Below the pieces are notes generated by a model. The model was not told the origin of the DNA. It saw only the letters and a list, made by a program, of their open reading frames with translations, and searched no databases. From contig DATCJN010000040.1 of the NCBI GenBank assembly GCA_036562755.1, positions 1 through 63,732 of the forward strand: a stretch of DNA of 63,732 bases. Reading direction: 5' to 3'. Below are positions 52,459 to 60,194 of the stretch, in pieces. Origin of the DNA: DUVY01 sp036562755. Lineage in GTDB: Bacteria; Bacillota; Clostridia; Christensenellales; DUVY01. The first letter of the stretch is position 1. Every line of letters starts with the position of its first letter. A program made the translations under genes and the position numbers.

Positions 52459-54443
52459 TCGATTTTCTCCAGACAAACAAAGCTATAAGGCTCTAATTCA
52501 ATAACTCCCGAAACTTTTTGGGATTTTTCTATGTCCAAATACTCGCCGTCTAATTCCGCCTTGCCTTTTTCGCAAAACAGCTCGACTAGGCAATAGCCTG
52601 CCTTGGAACCGTTGGCTCTCTTAACTGCCAAGACATTGGGGCTGGTCTTAAGCGCGGGAAGACAATCGGCTTGATCCAGATAGTTTTTTATTAATTTGAC
52701 TAGCTTATCTTTTTCGGGCATGGCGCCGAATAAAACTATCTTGCCTTGGCCTACTGCGCATTCCACGATGGCCGCTTTTTTGTTTATAACTTGGCTTGGC
52801 GAATTATATCTTGCCAGGACTTTGTGCTCGGGTTTTGTTTCAAAAACATCGTTCCAAATATACGTAGGGCTTGCGCCGCCGTCCTCAAATTCAAGCGTAT
52901 TGTTCAAACATGTAGCAGGTATTTGATAGAGATTTTCCACGCCTGTTAATTTTTCTATTATTCCGAACACGCTGTCCCTATATTTTGCGTAATATTTATT
53001 TCTGATATCTGTAAGCGGTCCGGCAAGCCAAACGCCGCCATTATTAATCCAATCAATCAATCTCTCTACAAAATCACCCTCTTCCAGCGAAATCAAAAAC
53101 GGCGAATATAAGACCTTTACGCCTTCTAAAGAAAGATTAGGATTATAAACCGCGGGCGCTATGCCGGCTTGAAGTAAGGCTTGATAGCAATTTAATAATT
53201 TCTCAACATAATTAAACCCGGGCACGATTTTTTGGCCTTCAAAAATGTTATATGCGTGGCTGGAAAAGCTCATACAAAATGACGGCTTTTGCGCTTTAAA
53301 CTCGTCTAAAAATTGCTCGCATTTATTTAAGGTTTGATGGGATTTAACAATTTCATCAAAAGTATGAACGGGTTTGCCTTGCGAGGTTATTACCGAAGAA
53401 TGCATTAACTCGGGGCCTGCATAATGCGCCCTAAAAAGCCAATACATATTCATCTCAGCCCCGAAGGCGAAAGGAATAAGGGTGTTTATATAATTAAAAC
53501 CTATAGGATATTGGCTGGCGTTAACGCTGGTCGCTCCGTTTGCGGTAGTCGCCGTTTCGGTATTCCAAAACGGTCTGTCTTTAATGCGGGAAATATAATC
53601 CAACCAAAACGCGCATTCATAAAAATTTTCTTTGGAATTATAATGATTAATCATTGCCACGTCTAAGTTTTGGTTGGTAACGTAGTGGTCTTGCGACATA
53701 AATGTCATCATATCCGTGCCGATGGGCGCTTTTACGCCGTTCTCTCTCAAGATATCGGCTTGCCAAGAAATAAATGCGGCGTTGCTGCGCATTTGAAAGT
53801 CTATATATTCGGTAGTAAAAGACGGATGAGAGCCCCATTCTTTTATTTTGGGATATTCTATCTGTGAAAAGTCTTCATATTCTATGCTCCAAATTCTAAG
53901 CGCCAATTGCCTGTTTAAATTATCTATAGTGCCATACTTTTTTCTTAAATGGTTATAAAACTCCTGCATGCAATAGTCGCAGCGGCAGCCTTGCTGCCAG
54001 GGATAAATTTCATTGTCTATTTGCCAGCCTATTATTGCTTCGCTGTCTTTAAAATACTGCGCCATTTTTGAGACTATCTTATTAACATATTCTCTAAAAA
54101 CAGGACTGTTAGGACAGCCGTGCCCCCGCCCGCCGTGGACGGCGTAAGAGCCGTTGTCGTCGCGCCTTAAGATTTCGGGGTGACTTCTCGTAAGCCAAAT
54201 AGGCGGGGTGCAAGACGGCGTGCCAAGGATGGTGTAAATTCCGTTTTCGTATAATTTATCAACGACTTTTTTCAACCACTCAAAATTATATTCGCCCTCT
54301 CGCGGCTCAAACGCGCTCCACGCAAATTCGCCCATCCTCATTACATTAAGATGGGCTTTTTTCATATACTCAATATCTTGGTCAAGAGTTTCCAGATAAT
54401 ATACTTCAGGATAATACGCAGCGCCTAGATAAAATTTTGTCAT
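52455..54443 (-). CDS. Beta-galactosidase, GH42
   Basis: A 662-residue GH42 enzyme. It starts FYLGAAYYPEVYYLETLDQDIEYMKKAHLNVMRMGEFAWSAFEPREGEY, with acid/base Glu in GWQIDNEIYPW and nucleophile Glu in RPFWNTETATTANG. Cysteines in CRCDYC probably belong to the usual zinc site. The trimerisation and C-terminal beta domains are present. It has no signal peptide and removes beta-linked galactose in the cytoplasm. It sits 16 bp after the GH31 gene and overlaps GH29. Confidence 0.94.
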   Translation of the reverse strand: MTKFYLGAAYYPEVYYLETLDQDIEYMKKAHLNVMRMGEFAWSAFEPREGEYNFEWLKKVVDKLYENGIYTILGTPSCTPPIWLTRSHPEILRRDDNGSYAVHGGRGHGCPNSPVFREYVNKIVSKMAQYFKDSEAIIGWQIDNEIYPWQQGCRCDYCMQEFYNHLRKKYGTIDNLNRQLALRIWSIEYEDFSQIEYPKIKEWGSHPSFTTEYIDFQMRSNAAFISWQADILRENGVKAPIGTDMMTFMSQDHYVTNQNLDVAMINHYNSKENFYECAFWLDYISRIKDRPFWNTETATTANGATSVNASQYPIGFNYINTLIPFAFGAEMNMYWLFRAHYAGPELMHSSVITSQGKPVHTFDEIVKSHQTLNKCEQFLDEFKAQKPSFCMSFSSHAYNIFEGQKIVPGFNYVEKLLNCYQALLQAGIAPAVYNPNLSLEGVKVLYSPFLISLEEGDFVERLIDWINNGGVWLAGPLTDIRNKYYAKYRDSVFGIIEKLTGVENLYQIPATCLNNTLEFEDGGASPTYIWNDVFETKPEHKVLARYNSPSQVINKKAAIVECAVGQGKIVLFGAMPEKDKLVKLIKNYLDQADCLPALKTSPNVLAVKRANGSKAGYCLVELFCEKGKAELDGEYLDIEKSQKVSGVIELEPYSFVCLEKIE

Positions 54444-54459
54444 CCTTTTCCCCTCATCG

Positions 54460-56751
54460 TTATTTTAAAGTTATTGTTATATTATCCGAATTTTTCTCCA
54501 GCAATAGACCTCTTTCTGTTAGAGTGGTTTTTGCGCCTTCTACTTGGGCGTCTTTTAGACCGTTGAGAAGTATATATTTTACTTCGCCTTCTGTTTTTAT
54601 GTTTATTGTATTTCCGTCTTTAACGGCGCTGACTTTGGCTTGCCTTGTTAAATCGGCAGAGGTTACCAAGCACTCGGCGCCGGTTTGCAAATTAAATATT
54701 TCAAACACGGTATCTTTAATATAATCGTAATCCGGACGGTCATTGACGCTGCCTTTGGGTATAATGCTGTCAGGACGGACATATAAAGGCAAAGAGAAGA
54801 AGTCGTATTCTTTCTTATACCACTTACCGCCCTTGAGCATTTCGCCGCTTAGGTAATGCGTCCATTCTCCCTCAGGCAGATAAAACTCGCAAATATTATC
54901 GCTGGAAAATACGGGAGCGACCAGTAGATTTTTGCCTAACATGTATTGCCTGTCTAAATATTTGCATGTAGGCTCATCAAATTCAAAGAACATAGGACGC
55001 ATTATGGGCGTGCCTTTTTGGTGCGCTGTAATAGACGCCTGATAAATATAAGGCATTAGGGAGCATTTTAAATTGGTAAAGAATTTTAAAACCTCGCATG
55101 CTTCCTCGTCATAGTTCCAAGGCACTCTGTAAGAACCCGAACCGTGAAGCCTGCTATGCGACGATAACAGTCCAAAAGCTACCCATCTTTTATATATGTC
55201 AGGCGGCGAGTTGTTTTCAAATCCTCCTATGTCGTGACTCCAATACGCAAAACCGCTGCACATCAAAGACAATCCGCCTCTTAGGCTTTCCGCCATAGAA
55301 TTGTATGTCGAATTGCAATCGCCGCCCCAATGAACCGGGAACTGCTGACCGCCCGCGCAAGCGCTTCTTGCAAACACAATCGCCTCGTTTTCGCCTTTCT
55401 TTTTCTTTAGCAACTCAAACACGCATTTGTTATATAAATAAGAATAATAATTATGCATGCCCATGGAATTTGAGCCGTCGTAATAAACAGCGTCTTCGGG
55501 AATCTTTTCGCCAAAGTCGGTCTTAAAGGCGTCCACGCCCATATCCAGCAATTTTTCCAGTTTGTCCGAATACCATTTATAAGCCGCGGGATTGGTAAAA
55601 TCCACTATAGCCATGCCCGCCTGCCATTCGTCGCGCTGATAAACCGAGCCGTCTTTGCGTTTTAGGAAATAGCCGTTTTTTAGGCCCTCTTCAAACATTT
55701 CGGTCTTTTGAGCTATATACGGGTTAATCCAAACGCATACTTTAAGACCCTTTTGATGCAACCTATCCAGCATTCCTTTAGGATCGGGGAATGCCTCGCT
55801 ATCCCATACCAAGCCGCTCCATTCAAATTCTTTCATCCAAAAGCAGTCAAAATGGAATGTGCTCAGCGGGATTTTGCGCCTTAACATTTCGTCTATAAAA
55901 AAGTTGACCGTGTTTTCGTCATAATTGGTGGTAAACGAAGTAGATAGCCACAATCCATACGACCACGCCGGAAGCAGCGCGGGCCTTCCGGTAAGCTGGG
56001 TATATTTATCCAAAATATCCGAAGGGGTTTTGCCGTAAATGATTACATATTCTAATTCCTCGTCCTCAACCGAAAATTGAGTTTCCTCGACCTTTTCGCT
56101 GCCTATCTCAAAAGACACAAGGTCGGGCGTGTTGACAAAGATTCCATAACCCTTGCTGCTTATAAAAAACGGAACATTCTTATATGAAACTTCGCTTGCG
56201 GTTCCCCCGTCAGCGTTCCAAATATCCACTACCTGACCGTTCTTTACAAAGGGCGTAAATCTCTCGCCGCCGCCGTAAATGCACTCTCCGATATCCAGTT
56301 CAAGACCGTTGACGATGTATCTGGTTTTGGTGTTTTTATCGGTCATTATGGATAAAGATTTGTCTAAATATCCCGTGAGCTTTTTTCCGTTGGCGTAAAA
56401 GGATATGTTAAACGGCTTTTTCTGGGCGCGCATTACAAGCTCGCCCGAGGTAATCTCCGCGCCGTTTTTTGTTATTTGGATGTCTATGTCTTTAGCTTCC
56501 CAGACAAACTTTTTTATCTTTTTCTTTCTGCCTTTATGGCCTATCAACCTAATGCTAATACAATCTTGAAGCGGAGAATACGCCTCAATTGTCATCAATC
56601 CAAGATTTAACGTGTGATACCTAAATTCAATATTTCTAAAGGGACAATACATTGTCAATAGGTTTTTGGATTGCCTTATGTCCCTAATTTCGCGCGCATA
56701 TTCGGCGTTAAATTGCTCCTTAACAGTCCATAGTCCTTCGGTAAATTTCAT
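54460..56751 (-). CDS. yicI: Alpha-xylosidase, GH31 (YicI-like)
   Basis: A 763-residue GH31 enzyme of the YicI type. The catalytic nucleophile is in DAFKTDFGEKIP, and the acid/base region follows in HWGGDCNSTYNSMAES. The WLSTSFTTNYDE and FHFDCFWMKEFEWSGLVWD segments match alpha-xylosidases and not alpha-glucosidases. It releases alpha-1,6-linked xylose from the non-reducing end of isoprimeverose and xyloglucan oligosaccharides. It has no signal peptide, so it is cytoplasmic. AAGGTGAT precedes the ATG. It is the first gene of the operon, divergent from the AraC regulator. Confidence 0.93.
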   Translation of the reverse strand: MKFTEGLWTVKEQFNAEYAREIRDIRQSKNLLTMYCPFRNIEFRYHTLNLGLMTIEAYSPLQDCISIRLIGHKGRKKKIKKFVWEAKDIDIQITKNGAEITSGELVMRAQKKPFNISFYANGKKLTGYLDKSLSIMTDKNTKTRYIVNGLELDIGECIYGGGERFTPFVKNGQVVDIWNADGGTASEVSYKNVPFFISSKGYGIFVNTPDLVSFEIGSEKVEETQFSVEDEELEYVIIYGKTPSDILDKYTQLTGRPALLPAWSYGLWLSTSFTTNYDENTVNFFIDEMLRRKIPLSTFHFDCFWMKEFEWSGLVWDSEAFPDPKGMLDRLHQKGLKVCVWINPYIAQKTEMFEEGLKNGYFLKRKDGSVYQRDEWQAGMAIVDFTNPAAYKWYSDKLEKLLDMGVDAFKTDFGEKIPEDAVYYDGSNSMGMHNYYSYLYNKCVFELLKKKKGENEAIVFARSACAGGQQFPVHWGGDCNSTYNSMAESLRGGLSLMCSGFAYWSHDIGGFENNSPPDIYKRWVAFGLLSSHSRLHGSGSYRVPWNYDEEACEVLKFFTNLKCSLMPYIYQASITAHQKGTPIMRPMFFEFDEPTCKYLDRQYMLGKNLLVAPVFSSDNICEFYLPEGEWTHYLSGEMLKGGKWYKKEYDFFSLPLYVRPDSIIPKGSVNDRPDYDYIKDTVFEIFNLQTGAECLVTSADLTRQAKVSAVKDGNTINIKTEGEVKYILLNGLKDAQVEGAKTTLTERGLLLEKNSDNITITLK

Positions 56752-57061
56752 TCTATCACCTTTTAATGAATATTTTTTTGCATAAGGATGTCTTTTGTAA
56801 TTGTGCCATTTTTTGCGTATAGCAAAGCCTATTTCCGCCGCTTCGCATAATCAATTTACAATAATATTTGGCAAAAATCAATTTTCTGACATATTTTTTT
56901 GGTAAAAATATAGATATTGACAAAGTAATTTCAATTATATTAATATTGATATATAGATTATAAAATCAAAAAATTTAAAAATATATGTCAATTATTTTAA
57001 AAATAAGCCAAAAATTGCTCTTAAAGATTTAATAAAAAATTAATTTGTGGGGTGGATAGAT
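56752..57061. other. Divergent control region of the sugar locus
   Basis: 310 bp of AT-rich DNA between the GH31 operon and the AraC gene, without an ORF. It carries a TTGACA-containing promoter-like segment (56917-56922) and two direct repeats, listed separately. Other promoter elements could not be placed with confidence. Confidence 0.7.
56867..56909 (+). promoter_or_regulatory. Candidate AraC-type operator: two direct repeats
   Basis: TTTGGCAAAAAT (56867-56878) and TTTGGTAAAAAT (56898-56909) match at 11 of 12 positions, 31 bp apart, about three helical turns on the same face. They lie between the two divergent genes and just before TTGACA. AraC proteins often bind such direct repeats. Confidence 0.45.
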
Positions 57062-57892
57062 ATGAAGGAAGAAATGGTTAACTCCATGTATGAGTTGTTA
57101 AGAGATCGCGGCAACGACCTTTACATAAGATATGCGGATTTTGACCATTGCGACGTTCATTTTCACCAGTGCATAGAATTGGCCCTTCTTGAAGCGGGGG
57201 AAATGGTAGTTACCGTTAACGGCAAGAGCGAGGCTTTCAAGCGCGGCGAAAAAGGCCTGGCTTTTATAGCAAGTTACGATGTGCACCACATCTTGCGTTC
57301 TGACGACAGCAAGATTATTATTTGCATTATTCCCGCGTTCTTCTTAAAAGGCTTTTTTGAGGCCGCGAATGAACAAAACTACCAAAGCTGTTTTATAAAA
57401 GACCAGGAGTTTATAGAAAAAATTTGGTTGCTGTTAAAAGAGCTGATGGAGCACAAAAACAGCAATCTGTTATTGGTAAAAGGGATTATTTACACTATCT
57501 TAGGTCATTTAATAGAGAGCAAAAAATTAAAAACCGCGAATATCCCCGCCCCTAAACAACTTACTCAAAAGGTTTTGGAATATCTCAACAATAACTTTAA
57601 ATCAAAGATTACTTTGGACACGCTTGCAGAAGAATTTAATTACAGCAAATACTATTTCTCTAAAATTTTTAATCAATATTTCGCTTGCAACCTATCAACC
57701 TATGTTAACATGCTAAGAGCAACCTATGTAGCCTCGCAGCTAAACGAAAACTCCAACCATAAGAATATAGTGGAACTTGCGTTTGAAGCGGGATTTGACA
57801 GCATGAGAACTTTTTATAGGAGCTTTTTACAACTATTCAAGACAAGCCCCAAAAACTTCAAAAAGCAAATGTATCTTTCGCAAAATTCTTGA
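57062..57892 (+). CDS. AraC-family transcriptional regulator
   Basis: A 276-residue regulator. It has an N-terminal cupin-like sugar-sensing domain (HFHQCIELALLEAGEMVVTVNGKS) and a C-terminal double helix-turn-helix (ITLDTLAEEFNYSKYYFSKIFNQYFACNLSTYVNMLRATYVASQL ... NIVELAFEAGFDSMRTFYRSFLQLFKTSPKNFK). It is divergent from the GH31-xylA operon and is its probable activator. The ATG at 57062 follows GGGGTGG; an in-frame GTG five codons earlier lies on that site. The inducer is unknown; xylose or a xylo-oligosaccharide is a reasonable guess. Confidence 0.92.
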   Translation: MKEEMVNSMYELLRDRGNDLYIRYADFDHCDVHFHQCIELALLEAGEMVVTVNGKSEAFKRGEKGLAFIASYDVHHILRSDDSKIIICIIPAFFLKGFFEAANEQNYQSCFIKDQEFIEKIWLLLKELMEHKNSNLLLVKGIIYTILGHLIESKKLKTANIPAPKQLTQKVLEYLNNNFKSKITLDTLAEEFNYSKYYFSKIFNQYFACNLSTYVNMLRATYVASQLNENSNHKNIVELAFEAGFDSMRTFYRSFLQLFKTSPKNFKKQMYLSQNS

Positions 57893-57896
57893 TAAA

Positions 57897-57935
57897 AGAA
57901 GAAGCGGCCCAAAATTCTTTGAGCCGCTTCTTTAT
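57897..57935 (+). terminator. Terminator after the AraC gene
   Basis: AAGAAGCGGC (57899-57908) and GCCGCTTCTT (57923-57932) form a 10-bp stem with a 14-nt loop, then a T/A-rich stretch. Confidence 0.85.
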
Positions 57936-57942
57936 ATATATG

Positions 57943-57963
57943 ATAAGGGGGAAAATGATGAGC
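57943..57963 (+). repeat. Right copy of the 21-bp inverted repeat flanking the sugar locus
   Basis: Identical over 21 bp to the left copy (48256-48276) in opposite orientation. It lies about 10 bp outside the AraC terminator. Here the ATG-ATG frame stops after three codons. Confidence 0.95.
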
Positions 57964-58092
57964 TAATTTATTTTTTTGTCCGTATCAATCTAGCTTACGT
58001 GCAAATTATAATCTGTTATATATATTTTGTCAACGTTTTTAATGTGACTTTTTTACACAATTATGCAACAAATCTATGCCAATTTTTTCCAA

Positions 58093-58980
58093 TTAGTCGT
58101 GAGGATCTATTTCTATTCTCTTATCAGCCTCAAAGACCAAGCCCACCGTGCCGGGTCCGGTATGGCTTCCGATTACGGGACCTATGTAACCTATTTGGAC
58201 TTCTTTAACCGAAGTTTCTTCCAAAATCATATTTTTTAACAGTTCGGCGGTTTCGTAGTCATCTGCGTGCGCAATATACGCCAAATTAACGTCCTTTTTA
58301 CCGTATTTTTTTAGGGCGTTGACCGCGTATTTTAGCGTCTTGGCTACCCCTCTTTCTTTGTCAAAGGGGCAGAGTTGGCCTTTGTGGTTAATAACGATAA
58401 TGGGACGGATGCCCAAAACCGTGCCGACCATAGCGACAGCGGGGCTTATGCGTCCGCCTCTTTTTAGGTGGAACAAATCTTTTGCGAATATCCAGTGATG
58501 AACTCTATTGATTACCTCTTCAAGATGTTCGGCGACTTCTTGGGCGCTCTTGCCCTCGTCCCTTAAGCGCCTCGCCACGTCCAAAACATATCTTTGGCCT
58601 TGGGTAGCGCCTTTTGAGTCTATGGCGTAAATCTTTCTGCCGGGATATTTTTCCATAACTTCTTTGGCCGCTTGTTTTGCGTTAGCGGCGGTTGCCGACA
58701 ATCCGCCGGACAAAGAAATATGGACAATATCGCCCTCTTCTTCTTGAAGCCATTTTTCAAAATATTCGGCAGTTTCAAAAGGCGATAATTGGGTGGTCTT
58801 AGGCATTTTGCCCGACCTTAATTTATCATAAAAATCCTTATATTCTTGATCGCTGTCAAAATTGTCTCGGTATTCGACATCGTCTATTATGTAAGCCATG
58901 GGAATATATTTAATGTTGTATTTCTTTAAATCGCTTTTAAAATAATCGCAGCATGAATCCGCTGAAAGAATAAAACTCAT
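58093..58980 (-). CDS. DegV-family fatty-acid-binding protein
   Basis: A 295-residue DegV protein. It has ILSADSCCDYF at the start, TTQLSPFETAEYFEKWLQEEEGDIVHISLSGGLSATAANAKQAA and KDLFHLKRGGRISPAVAMVGTVLGIRPII (lipid-binding pocket), and HTGPGTVGLVF at the end. Family members bind fatty acids and act as FakB-type partners of the fatty acid kinase FakA; no fakA is in the window. The ATG at 58980 is chosen because AAGGAG lies 7 nt upstream; an upstream in-frame extension would add an unlikely hydrophobic leader. Confidence 0.92.
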   Translation of the reverse strand: MSFILSADSCCDYFKSDLKKYNIKYIPMAYIIDDVEYRDNFDSDQEYKDFYDKLRSGKMPKTTQLSPFETAEYFEKWLQEEEGDIVHISLSGGLSATAANAKQAAKEVMEKYPGRKIYAIDSKGATQGQRYVLDVARRLRDEGKSAQEVAEHLEEVINRVHHWIFAKDLFHLKRGGRISPAVAMVGTVLGIRPIIVINHKGQLCPFDKERGVAKTLKYAVNALKKYGKKDVNLAYIAHADDYETAELLKNMILEETSVKEVQIGYIGPVIGSHTGPGTVGLVFEADKRIEIDPHD

Positions 58981-59095
58981 AATTCGACTCCTTATGATAA
59001 AAAATAATATAAATACCCTATAAATATAATATTTTTTTGACATTTTGGCAATATCTTTTTAAAAAAAACATAGTATATGGGGATTTTTACCAATA

Positions 59096-59130
59096 AAAAA
59101 ACATCTCTTTTAAAAAAGAGATGTTTTTAT
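59096..59130 (-). terminator. Terminator after the DUF4380-like gene
   Basis: AAAAACATCTCTTTT and AAAAGAGATGTTTTT pair with a minimal loop. T-runs occur on the minus strand after the hairpin. Confidence 0.85.
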
Positions 59131-59153
59131 TAAATATATATTTATATTAAATA

Positions 59154-60143
59154 TTAATCATCCCAATCGTCTTCTATGCTCTCGCACAAGTCGCAATCGT
59201 CCTCGCAGCAGCAATCGTCATGCTCAAAATCGTCCTCAACCTCGTAAACATCCGTAAAGATTTTGAGTTTGTTTTCTATATCCTGCTCGTCGTCGCGCTT
59301 GGGTTCGGAAATATCCTTATAAATATGCCATATTTCAGTGTATTCTTCATAGCTTTGAGGGGGTATTATGAGCAAGGGCGTTAAGGATTCTATCTCAATA
59401 AAGCGGTCGTTGGTATAAGATTCAAAGTTGCAGTTATAGTTAGGATATTGAGCGTTTTCATAAAAAGGAAATTCTTTAACCACCAGGTTATTATGGTTAA
59501 AATACGCCGCCCAGCCCCTGTGGCATGTAGCGCCTAATTTAAAGGGGTTTTTCATATCCATAGGTTTTACGGTAATGAATTTGTCGCCCCAATAAACTCT
59601 AGGGTCGTTCATAGAGCAATACGGCCAAAGGGCTACCGCCCTGTTGGCTATAGGCGTTGTGTCATGATTTGAATTGGGCACTACCAAAAGCCCGCCCACA
59701 TCAAACATGGTAAGCCCCCACAACGCAACCTCTACATCAAACAGACCGTGATTTGTTATGCGGTGGTCAACATAAACCGTGCCGTCTTCATCCATAGTTA
59801 CGCGCATAGACTTGGAAAGTTGAGTTTTTTGCTCTATTGCCGCGTGTAAAATAACTCCGTTTTCCAAAATCCTAAACTCAACGGGGCTGTTGTCGGGCTG
59901 ATAGGTGCGGATAATGTCCTCGGGCGCGTGCCATAGCCTGTGGCCGCCGTAACCTACAAACTCTTCGCCGCCTGATTTGCCCGCAGTCTCGGGAAATACG
60001 GCCATGTGGTTTTTGCCGCCGTCTATTGAATAGCTGATTATTCTAGGTCCGACATCGGTAGTAACAATAACTTCTACTTCGCCGTTAGAAATGCTTATGC
60101 AGTTCTCCCAACCTTGAAAACTCTTTTTTTCGACTTTTACCAT
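59154..60143 (-). CDS. DUF4380-like (aldose-epimerase fold) protein with Cys/Asp-rich tail
   Basis: A 329-residue protein. The first 285 residues look like the DUF4380/galactose-mutarotase-like beta-sandwich family (VIVTTDVGPRIISYSIDGG, YGGHRLWHAPED, the NHGLFDVEVALWGLTMFDVGG centre and PLLIIPPQSYEEYTEIWHIY). Such proteins are expected to bind sugars; no activity is established. The last 30 residues are unusual: many Asp/Glu with five cysteines (DDCCCEDDCDLC), which suggests metal binding. There is no signal peptide. AGGGAG precedes the ATG; it lies 51 bp after dnaB. It could be sugar-linked like the locus before degV, but it is outside the inverted repeats. Confidence 0.75.
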   Translation of the reverse strand: MVKVEKKSFQGWENCISISNGEVEVIVTTDVGPRIISYSIDGGKNHMAVFPETAGKSGGEEFVGYGGHRLWHAPEDIIRTYQPDNSPVEFRILENGVILHAAIEQKTQLSKSMRVTMDEDGTVYVDHRITNHGLFDVEVALWGLTMFDVGGLLVVPNSNHDTTPIANRAVALWPYCSMNDPRVYWGDKFITVKPMDMKNPFKLGATCHRGWAAYFNHNNLVVKEFPFYENAQYPNYNCNFESYTNDRFIEIESLTPLLIIPPQSYEEYTEIWHIYKDISEPKRDDEQDIENKLKIFTDVYEVEDDFEHDDCCCEDDCDLCESIEDDWDD

Positions 60144-60194
60144 ACTATTCTCCCTATTTATAATTATCTAACCTAAAATAGTATCCCCAAATTC

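Noticed and set aside
57196..57212. GCGGGGGAAATGGTAG as a further copy of the 21-bp repeat
   Set aside because: Inside the AraC coding frame with only partial similarity.
48256..57963. Classical transposon with terminal inverted repeats
   Set aside because: No transposase inside and no target-site duplication recognised; the cassette idea is kept only as one explanation.
59154..60143. Frameshift or read-through origin of the Cys-rich tail
   Set aside because: The tail is in frame, uses normal codons, ends with a stop and is followed by a proper terminator.
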